Shown here: positions 6,764-12,314 of the stretch, piece by piece | Numbering within the stretch: position 1 is the stretch's first letter | Layout: each line of letters begins with the position of its first letter | Source of the DNA: a virus | Reading direction: 5' to 3' (one strand) | Length of the DNA stretch: 23,507 nt | Virus record (IMG/VR): IMGVR_UViG_3300033182_000556 | Location: 1-23,507 of that record | The notes under the pieces: generated by a model | The model's input: the letters and a program-made list of their open reading frames with translations, nothing else | Database searches by the model: none | What the model was told of the DNA's origin: nothing | Made by a program: the position numbers and the translations under genes

Positions 6764-7783
6764 ATGCCAATCCCAAAAAGAAAAGAAGACGAAGATAAAT
6801 CAGCATTCATCACTAGATGCATGTCTGATTCTGTTATGAATAAGGAATATCCAGAAAATTCAAAGAGATATGCTGTATGCATGGGTGCTGCCAAAGGCAC
6901 GCAAATGCAACAAGTGCAAGACAAGTATTATGAGAATACATATGGATCAACCGAAGAGTTAACAGAAGATAATATTTATTTCCCAGAAGAATCAGATTAT
7001 GTAGATTTTGATGAAGCGTCAGAAGAATGGGATGTAGCCAAAGAACGTCCTGGTCTATGGGAAAACATTCGCAAAAAGAAGGAACGTGAAGGCAAGAAAT
7101 ATAAGCCAGCAAAACCTGGAGATAAAGATCGCCCAGATCCAGATGCATGGAAAAGGGCACAGTCTAAGTATAAATATAAAGACATTGAAACAAACGAAAT
7201 TTTCCTGTATGATAGGATGGGTGTATACCGAAGAAACGGTAGAGTTTTAACATATATCGGTAAAGCAAGTGAAGATAGCGGTATGCAGATTTCACAAATA
7301 AATAAAATGCACGATCAGTTAATGGTTCTATCTAAAATAGTTAAATCTATTCCTGTAGAATTTCAAGAATGGACTAAAGATCATATTTCCAAGGCAGAGT
7401 ACTATATTCAGGCTGTTTATGATGCTATTCTTTATCCAACTGAAAAAGAAGAAGATGAAGTAGAAAAACCAAACAAAGTTGAAACAACTGACGATATAGA
7501 ATCCGCCTTTTCATCAGAATATCAAGGTCGTAAAGTAACTCTTAATAAGCCTTTCAGAACTCCAAAAGGGCCAAAGAAATTTTCCGTATACGTTAAGAAC
7601 GATAAGGGCAATGTCGTTAAGGTAAATTTCGGAGATCCTACAACTGATATCAAGCGTGATGACCCAGAAAGAAGAAAGTCTTTCAGAGCACGACATGGAT
7701 GCGATAAAGACCCAGGACCGCGATGGAAGGCAAAATACTGGAGTTGTCGTCAATGGAGAAGTAATAAAAAAGTAGAAGATTAA
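6764..7783 (+). CDS. Mosaic phage protein with DUF5872-like C-terminal module
   Basis: A 339-residue hydrophilic protein with several short modules that I associate with phage proteins. Residues 1-45 hold F-I-T-R-C-M-S-D-S-V-M and C-M-G-A-A. Residues about 97-133 hold L-W-E-N-I-R-K-K-K-E-R and a Lys/Pro-rich run. Residues about 207-224 (H-I-S-K-A-E-Y-Y-I-Q) are helical. Residues about 268-333 hold K-F-S-V-Y-V-K, K-R-D-D-P-E-R-R-K-S-F and a final C-D...C-R-Q-W, resembling DUF5872. Such modules recur in structural or scaffold-associated proteins, so a virion role is possible, although the neighbours are metabolic. The stop shares a base with a possible 29-codon reading frame. No enzymatic motif was seen. 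Confidence 0.75.
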   Translation: MPIPKRKEDEDKSAFITRCMSDSVMNKEYPENSKRYAVCMGAAKGTQMQQVQDKYYENTYGSTEELTEDNIYFPEESDYVDFDEASEEWDVAKERPGLWENIRKKKEREGKKYKPAKPGDKDRPDPDAWKRAQSKYKYKDIETNEIFLYDRMGVYRRNGRVLTYIGKASEDSGMQISQINKMHDQLMVLSKIVKSIPVEFQEWTKDHISKAEYYIQAVYDAILYPTEKEEDEVEKPNKVETTDDIESAFSSEYQGRKVTLNKPFRTPKGPKKFSVYVKNDKGNVVKVNFGDPTTDIKRDDPERRKSFRARHGCDKDPGPRWKAKYWSCRQWRSNKKVED

Positions 7784-7872
7784 TGTATATTTTGGTGATG
7801 CCTTTAATTTTAACAAATTACACTTACACTCAATCTAAAGCTATTTACTACAGATTAATTAAAAAACATTAA
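7783..7872 (+). CDS. Possible 29-residue microprotein
   Basis: An ATG overlapping the upstream stop (TAATG) opens a 29-codon frame ending in TAA at 7870-7872, filling most of the gap before the PhoH-like gene. The predicted peptide starts M-Y-I-L-V-M-P-L-I-L (hydrophobic) and ends basic (R-L-I-K-K-H). The TAATG coupling matches other starts in this window, but there is no separate Shine-Dalgarno and no homology can be seen. It may be chance. The rest of the gap to 7897 is AT-rich with no clear promoter. Confidence 0.25.
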   Translation: MYILVMPLILTNYTYTQSKAIYYRLIKKH

Positions 7873-7897
7873 AATCTTCTCTCAAAGAAAGATATAA

Positions 7898-8590
7898 ATG
7901 AAAAAGAAAAAGCCTTTACAACACATAAATAAGAGTAATAGACAATTAGAGCAACAACAAAGAAATGAACCTAAAACTCTGGAGGCAAAAACATACAATC
8001 ATAAGCAGTATATCAAGTCTATTTTGAGTAATGATATTACAATTTGCGTTGGTCCTGCTGGTTCTGGTAAATCATACATATCAGCAGGAATGTTCTCTCG
8101 TTTTTTACGAGAGGGTAAGTACGATCAAATTATTGCAACAAGACCGTTGGTTTGTTCAGGTAAAGATATAGGATCTCTACCTGGAGAAATGAATGAGAAA
8201 ATTGCTCCTTATCTAAAACCTATAGAAGAAAACTTTAAATACTTTTTAGGTTTTTCAAACTACGGTCAGTTATTAAATGATAGAAGAATTAGATACGAGC
8301 CTTTAGAAGTCATGAGAGGTTCAACATTTCATAACTCCCTCATGATTCTAGATGAAGCTCAAAATTGCACGGTTGATCAAATTAAGATGTTTATCACTAG
8401 AATGGGTAATAACTCAAAAGTTATAGTAAATGGGGATATTAAACAGACAGATATTAGAGATTTGAATGGATTGAGCATAGTAATTGATAAACTTAACTCA
8501 ATACCAGGAATTGGTATCTGTAGATTCAACTATGATGATATACAGAGAAATGGTATAATAGGAAGGGTTCTTAGAGCTTTGGAGGAATAA
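7898..8590 (+). CDS. phoH: PhoH-like ATPase
   Basis: A 230-residue P-loop protein. Walker A is G-P-A-G-S-G-K-S at 52-59, and Walker B is M-I-L-D-E-A-Q-N with D152 and E153. R-P-L-V...L-P-G-E-M-N-E-K-I-A-P-Y at about 82-105 and N-G-D-I-K-Q-T-D near 178 match the PhoH family. PhoH-like proteins are common in phages, especially marine ones; the bacterial relatives are ATPases linked to RNA metabolism, and the phage role is unsettled. The basic N-terminus (M-K-K-K-K) is unlike the core. The last base is shared with the next ATG (TAATG). Confidence 0.9.
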   Translation: MKKKKPLQHINKSNRQLEQQQRNEPKTLEAKTYNHKQYIKSILSNDITICVGPAGSGKSYISAGMFSRFLREGKYDQIIATRPLVCSGKDIGSLPGEMNEKIAPYLKPIEENFKYFLGFSNYGQLLNDRRIRYEPLEVMRGSTFHNSLMILDEAQNCTVDQIKMFITRMGNNSKVIVNGDIKQTDIRDLNGLSIVIDKLNSIPGIGICRFNYDDIQRNGIIGRVLRALEE

Positions 8591-8937
8591 TGCCGAGATA
8601 TGATTATAAGTGCGAGCATTGTGGCTTTCAGCTAAACGATGTTTATCAATCAATGTCTGATAAGCCACTTTCTCGCTGCAAGAATTGTAAAAAAAATAAA
8701 TTGAAGCGTGTCATTTTCTCCCCTCATGTTTTCGTGAGGGGAGAACCAACTACAATGGGACAGCTTGCTGAAAGAAATAGCGAAAAGATGGGAAAGTCCC
8801 AGGTTCAAGAAATGGCCCATAAAGACAAGGAGAGCAAAAAATCTGCATTGTCTGAGGCTAAAAAAGAAATGCGTTCAAAGATCGGATCTATGAACGAATC
8901 TCAAAAAAGGAGATATATTGAAGATGGAAAGATGTGA
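8590..8937 (+). CDS. FmdB-like zinc-ribbon protein
   Basis: A 115-residue protein. The N-terminal zinc ribbon has C8, C11, C30 and C33 in the frame M-P-R-Y-D-Y-K-C-x-x-C and C-K-N-C, typical of FmdB/CxxC regulatory proteins. After a short strand (V-I-F-S-P) the rest is charged and helical, with P-T-T-M-G-Q-L-A-E-R-N as seen in phage members. The function is probably regulatory or nucleic-acid binding, but unproven. The coding region contains a 13-bp hairpin at 8716-8745. The start is TAATG-coupled to the PhoH-like gene. Confidence 0.82.
   Translation: MPRYDYKCEHCGFQLNDVYQSMSDKPLSRCKNCKKNKLKRVIFSPHVFVRGEPTTMGQLAERNSEKMGKSQVQEMAHKDKESKKSALSEAKKEMRSKIGSMNESQKRRYIEDGKM
8716..8745 (+). repeat. 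Long perfect hairpin inside the FmdB-like gene
   Basis: Left arm 8716-8728 and right arm 8733-8745 pair over 13 positions with one G-T wobble and a TTTT loop (8729-8732); the core is TCTCCCCTCA against TGAGGGGAGA. No T-run follows on either strand, so it is not a normal terminator. It encodes part of I-F-S-P-H-V-F-V-R-G-E. Confidence 0.75.
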
Positions 8938-9136
8938 TTCTGTAATACTTATTACTCCAACAATTGGAGAATATAATCAGAGTAATATATTCCTAAGAAA
9001 TATGAATACTGATGAAATTAAATTCTTAGGAGAGGATTTAGTAGTTGAATATAGAAAAAAACATGATTCTTATAGTGAATGCATTAAGGATCTAAAAGAA
9101 AAAATGAAACGAATAAAATCAATATTGGAGGATTAA
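8924..9136 (+). CDS. Small protein, unknown
   Basis: A 70-residue protein from the ATG at 8924, overlapping the previous gene by 14 bases. A TTG at 8918 is an alternative in-frame start with better spacing to AAGGAG (8907-8912). The first half is strand-like (S-V-I-L-I-T-P-T-I), and the second half is a basic helix (Y-S-E-C-I-K-D-L-K-E-K-M-K-R). No family is recognised. A GGAGG at its end serves the next gene. Confidence 0.55.
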   Translation: MERCDSVILITPTIGEYNQSNIFLRNMNTDEIKFLGEDLVVEYRKKHDSYSECIKDLKEKMKRIKSILED

Positions 9137-9137
9137 A

Positions 9138-9452
9138 ATGGCTAAGAAAAGAACTACGAAAAGAACATTGTCTAAAGCTGAAAAGTTCTATATCACAAAC
9201 AAGTGTGCAACTTCTAGCTTAGAAGAAGTATCTAGGGATCTTGAATGTCCAGAAAGTGTCATCTCTGAATTTTATACAGAATGTCTTGACAATCTCAAAA
9301 TGCGAGATACAATAGATAATCTAATGATCAAAGACAAAAAGAATGGATGTACAGTAATGACTAAGGAGGCATCGGAAAAGGGTGAAGCCACAAGAAAATC
9401 AAGAACCGTCCGAAACGACACGAATCACATCCACAAGATCAGACAAGGCTAG
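9138..9452 (+). CDS. Small HTH-like phage protein, possible regulator
   Basis: A 104-residue protein with GGAGG seven bases before the ATG. The basic N-terminus (M-A-K-K-R-T-T-K-R) precedes a helix-turn-helix-like region, about residues 12-50 (L-S-K-A-E-K-F-Y-I and L-E-E-V-S-R-D-L-E-C-P-E-S-V-I). The motif N-G-C-T-V-M-T-K-E-A-S-E-K-G at about 69-82 resembles a short motif I associate with small phage proteins. DNA binding is plausible but unproven. Its 3' end overlaps the next gene by 71 bases in another frame. Confidence 0.55.
   Translation: MAKKRTTKRTLSKAEKFYITNKCATSSLEEVSRDLECPESVISEFYTECLDNLKMRDTIDNLMIKDKKNGCTVMTKEASEKGEATRKSRTVRNDTNHIHKIRQG
9286..9313 (+). promoter_or_regulatory. Possible sigma-70 promoter inside the 9138 gene
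   Basis: TTGACA at 9286-9291, a 16-base spacer, and TACAAT at 9308-9313 (five of six). It would transcribe the 9382 gene and the recombinase. Confidence 0.35.
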
Positions 9453-9879
9453 AAGGCCAAAAAAGCCTAAAGAATGCACAGAGAAAACTCCGTTTAAGTC
9501 AAAGTACAAGGAGGGCTATATTACGCCCTCCAACTTCTTGGCGGAAATGATTTTTGAGAAAAGGAACGAGGCATTTAATAGCGGCAAATGTCCAGAACGA
9601 TTCTGGGTAACGGGAAATAAACTACATGGTGCATACAAAGGTCAAGTTATTGCTGCTGCAAAACTACTAAAACAGTACCATGTAGATTCTATTATTAAAG
9701 CCATTAAGTCTCCAGAAGCTAAATATATCCTAAAAATTCAGGATAAAAAGCTGATTCCCATTATAGAAAAATTTGAGAAGAATCGGCTTGACAAGACGCT
9801 AACCGAGAGCTATAATACAACCGATGGCATATCAAAACCGTTCAGAGGTAAGAATAAAAACGTATTGAAGGATCTTTAA
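9382..9879 (+). CDS. Conserved-looking phage protein, unknown (GTG start)
   Basis: A 165-residue basic protein. The GTG at 9382 is chosen because AAGGAGG lies at 9363-9369 and no ATG occurs before the core; an in-frame ATG at 9547 would remove much of the protein. The N-terminal 35 residues are Arg/Lys/Pro-rich and disordered-looking. The core (about 45-140) is helical, with Y-I-T-P-S-N-F-L-A-E-M, E-R-F-W and L-H-G-A-Y-K-G-Q. No function is recognised. The coding region carries a GC-rich hairpin (9510-9531) and, near its 3' end, a perfect sigma-70 promoter for the next gene. Confidence 0.65.
   Translation: MKPQENQEPSETTRITSTRSDKARRPKKPKECTEKTPFKSKYKEGYITPSNFLAEMIFEKRNEAFNSGKCPERFWVTGNKLHGAYKGQVIAAAKLLKQYHVDSIIKAIKSPEAKYILKIQDKKLIPIIEKFEKNRLDKTLTESYNTTDGISKPFRGKNKNVLKDL
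9510..9531 (+). repeat. GC-rich hairpin inside the 9382 gene
   Basis: GGAGGGC (9510-9516) is the exact reverse complement of GCCCTCC (9525-9531), with an 8-base loop. The left arm contains an AAGGAGG-like Shine-Dalgarno sequence, which the stem would hide. No T-run follows. Confidence 0.5.
9788..9816 (+). promoter_or_regulatory. Perfect-consensus sigma-70 promoter upstream of the recombinase
   Basis: TTGACA at 9788-9793, exactly 17 bases, then TATAAT at 9811-9816. It lies inside the 3' end of the 9382 gene, with a predicted start near 9823, about 60 bases before the recombinase ATG at 9883. Confidence 0.82.
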
Positions 9880-9882
9880 TCT

Positions 9883-10920
9883 ATGGCTAAAGATAAAAAG
9901 AAAGTTGATTTGAGTACCGATAAGGCTATACAGAAAGCTTTCGGTAAAGTTGTTTCTAAGGGGTCTGAATTAATTGCTACAAAAAAAGACCTAAAACCAC
10001 TCAGTGTGAGTCCTGCATTAGATTTAGCACTTAATGGCGGTCTTCTAGAAGGTAGCTGGACAATCATATCTGGAGATCCTAAGACTGGCAAGAGCACAAC
10101 ATGTCTACAGGTGTGCAAGAATGCACAGGATGAAGGCAGGCCGGTTATATATGTAGACGGAGAAAGTAGGCTAAAGGCTTACAATCTCGTAGGAATTGAA
10201 GGATTAGATCTAGAAAAGATTCAGATTATTCATAGTCCAGACGATGGCGAGTCTCTAGCGGCAGAAGATTTTCTTGATATTGCTGAGAGTCTCATGAAAC
10301 GTCAAGAAAATCATGGTGCCGTATGTGTCATTGATTCATGCTCATCATTAGTTCCAAGAGCAGAACTAGAAGAGAGTACATCCGCTTCACTACGTGCTAG
10401 TCTACCGAAGCTTTTATCTCACTGGATTAAAAAGAATGCACAAACCGTTGCAAAGAATAAGATCAATGCACTTATTATTACCCACTACATTACAAATACA
10501 TCTGGTTATGGTAAAGTCAAAATACCAGACTGTGGTGTAATGGTTCAATATCAAGCTGATACTAGACTCGATATCTCGAAGATAGAGCCTTGGGAGGAAA
10601 ATAATAAAAGGGTTGGTCAGCTAGTACATTGGAAAATATCTTGTTCATCTATGGGAGCCTCTGGTACGGAATGCATCAGCTATATCAAGTATAATAAAGG
10701 CATTGATAAACTAAAGGAAATCATAGAACTTGCAGAATCTTTCGGTATTATAGAGAAAGCCGGTGCATGGTATTCTATACCATTCTTGGAAGGAACAGAA
10801 GGGTTTGACGAACCTCCAAAATTTCAAGGACAGTCTAAGATATATGAATTTCTTGTTGAGAGAAAAGATATCTTTGATGCCGTTCACTCTAAAGTAAAAG
10901 AGATGTTGTTAGATGATTAG
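9883..10920 (+). CDS. RecA/UvsX-like recombinase
   Basis: A 345-residue protein of the RecA superfamily, which coats single-stranded DNA and drives strand exchange using ATP. Walker A is G-D-P-K-T-G-K-S at 64-71; Walker B is V-C-V-I-D-S at 147-152; a candidate catalytic Glu is in V-D-G-E-S (E94). The core starts with P-A-L-D-L-A-L-N-G-G (44-53), as in RecA. The length and the C-terminal Y-E-F-L segment fit phage UvsX-type proteins. A perfect sigma-70 promoter lies about 60 bases upstream, suggesting early expression. The 3' end overlaps a nuclease gene by eight bases, making a likely recombination module. Confidence 0.9.
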   Translation: MAKDKKKVDLSTDKAIQKAFGKVVSKGSELIATKKDLKPLSVSPALDLALNGGLLEGSWTIISGDPKTGKSTTCLQVCKNAQDEGRPVIYVDGESRLKAYNLVGIEGLDLEKIQIIHSPDDGESLAAEDFLDIAESLMKRQENHGAVCVIDSCSSLVPRAELEESTSASLRASLPKLLSHWIKKNAQTVAKNKINALIITHYITNTSGYGKVKIPDCGVMVQYQADTRLDISKIEPWEENNKRVGQLVHWKISCSSMGASGTECISYIKYNKGIDKLKEIIELAESFGIIEKAGAWYSIPFLEGTEGFDEPPKFQGQSKIYEFLVERKDIFDAVHSKVKEMLLDD

Positions 10921-11341
10921 AGTTTTAGGATTCGATCAAAAAGAACACAAGTTCAATTTTGCTAAAAATAAAAACCGAAAATATCTCAGCAACAAATCCT
11001 CTCTACATGTAAAAACAAGAGAGATTATAGAAGAGCTTTTTCCGACTCTTTCCGTGTATGAAGAAGTAACTCTTCCAGGCTCAAAGAAGCTTGGAAGATC
11101 TTCTTTATTATATGCTGATTTTTTTATTCCAGAATTAATGCTTATAGTTGAAGCACATGGAAGACAGCATTATCAGTATTGTTCTTTTTTCCATGCAAAT
11201 AAAATAGACTTTATCAATACTAAGAAAAGAGATCTTGATAAGATTGAATGGTGCGAAATGAACGATATTAAAATAGCAGTACTACCTTTTGACAGGAAAG
11301 AAGAATGGAAACAAATAATACTGACAATTGCGAATCAATAA
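10913..11341 (+). CDS. PD-(D/E)XK nuclease (DUF559/Vsr-like)
   Basis: A 142-residue protein. The likely catalytic core is Y-A-D-F-F-I-P-E (D69) followed by I-V-E-A-H-G-R-Q-H (E80, Q85, H86), with an upstream helix Glu (R-E-I-I-E-E, 36-41). This E...D...E-x-x-G-x-Q-H layout fits the PD-(D/E)XK group that includes DUF559 and Vsr-like nucleases. The N-terminus is very basic. It overlaps the recombinase by eight bases and the next gene by 37, so it is probably co-translated with the recombinase and may process recombination ends; a mobile endonuclease is an alternative. Its substrate is unknown. Confidence 0.72.
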   Translation: MIRVLGFDQKEHKFNFAKNKNRKYLSNKSSLHVKTREIIEELFPTLSVYEEVTLPGSKKLGRSSLLYADFFIPELMLIVEAHGRQHYQYCSFFHANKIDFINTKKRDLDKIEWCEMNDIKIAVLPFDRKEEWKQIILTIANQ

Positions 11342-11796
11342 GAGGTCTGGATGAATTTACTTCTTGGGTAGAAGCATTCTGCAAGCAAAATAATATCATA
11401 GAGTATAAAGATAGCGAACATTATGATCACATAGTAAATATGCCACATGAAGATATACTCAGTCTATCTAGCGATGAATGCTTTGCGAATGCACTCACTT
11501 TAATGAATTATGCTGGCACTCTACAGAAAAAGCATGATCTCATAGATAGTCAATATCAATGGTGTACAGAGGCTATGAATACTATCTACGCTAGATATTG
11601 GGATAGATATGATAAATTTCTACCGGCTGAAGTAAGAAAAAAGTCTATCCTCATAGAAAATTCTTACGCTCAGGTAGTTGAAAAAATCAGACTCAGGCTG
11701 TATGCTAGTATGCAGATCCTGAATGCAACTGCTAAAGATATTAAGAAAAAGGTTTCATTATTTCAAGATTTAGGAAAGGCAAGGACATATAAATGA
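11305..11796 (+). CDS. Helical phage protein beside the recombination genes, unknown
   Basis: A 163-residue acidic, mostly helical protein. The ATG at 11305 is preceded by AGGAAAG and overlaps the nuclease gene by 37 bases. The region about 65-155 has long amphipathic helices (L-M-N-Y-A-G-T-L-Q-K-K and V-E-K-I-R-L-R-L-Y-A-S) and the ending D-L-G-K-A-R. Its place next to a UvsX-like recombinase and its size are compatible with a UvsY-type recombination mediator, but no diagnostic motif is visible, so this is a guess from context. Confidence 0.62.
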   Translation: METNNTDNCESIRGLDEFTSWVEAFCKQNNIIEYKDSEHYDHIVNMPHEDILSLSSDECFANALTLMNYAGTLQKKHDLIDSQYQWCTEAMNTIYARYWDRYDKFLPAEVRKKSILIENSYAQVVEKIRLRLYASMQILNATAKDIKKKVSLFQDLGKARTYK

Positions 11797-12314
11797 ATAT
11801 AGCAGAATTACTCAAGAAGGCATTAGCAGATGCCGATTGGACATCTGTATCCGAGGCATACTACATGCTTTCTGGTGAAAGAATGATAGAGCCTGGAGAA
11901 ACAGATGTTTTTAGTATGTTTACTAGCATCATGAATAAACTTGATGAAGTAATGGGTAGTAAACCGGAAAAAAAACCAAGAACACCAGCAAAGAAAAAAT
12001 CAAAACCCACAATAAAAAAGAGGACAGAGGTTGACAATGACTTCTCAACAAAGTCTAATAAGCCTTCTCGCAGCATTGCCGATAGAAAATTTGAAAACAA
12101 GTTTGAAGCAATGAGTGATGTAATTGCAGAGGCGGAGCGTGAAAGCGGATATGACAAAATTAATGATAATATAAAACCAACTAGTAGAAGTAGAAAATCA
12201 TATAAAACAAAGACGGTTAAGTGTATTGAATGTTTAAAATCATCTGATGTAAATCCAGTATTTGCAAAGGAAAACTACATATGTGATAATTGCCTTCAAA
12301 GAAGAGGTCGTTAA
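11793..12314 (+). CDS. Zinc-ribbon protein upstream of helicase, unknown
   Basis: A 173-residue protein coupled to the previous gene by ATGA. Residues 1-55 are helical; 57-77 are a Lys/Pro-rich linker (K-P-R-T-P-A-K-K-K-S-K-P); a helical part around 97-120 follows; and a C-terminal zinc ribbon has C144, C147, C164 and C167. The very basic linker and the zinc ribbon suggest nucleic-acid binding. Its location directly before the replicative helicase (TAATG overlap) would suit a loader or accessory factor, which is inference only. Confidence 0.62.
   Translation: MNIAELLKKALADADWTSVSEAYYMLSGERMIEPGETDVFSMFTSIMNKLDEVMGSKPEKKPRTPAKKKSKPTIKKRTEVDNDFSTKSNKPSRSIADRKFENKFEAMSDVIAEAERESGYDKINDNIKPTSRSRKSYKTKTVKCIECLKSSDVNPVFAKENYICDNCLQRRGR
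12031..12059 (+). promoter_or_regulatory. Possible sigma-70 promoter upstream of the helicase
   Basis: TTGACA at 12031-12036, a 17-base spacer, and TCTAAT at 12054-12059 (five of six). It is inside the preceding gene, about 250 bases before the helicase ATG. Confidence 0.4.
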
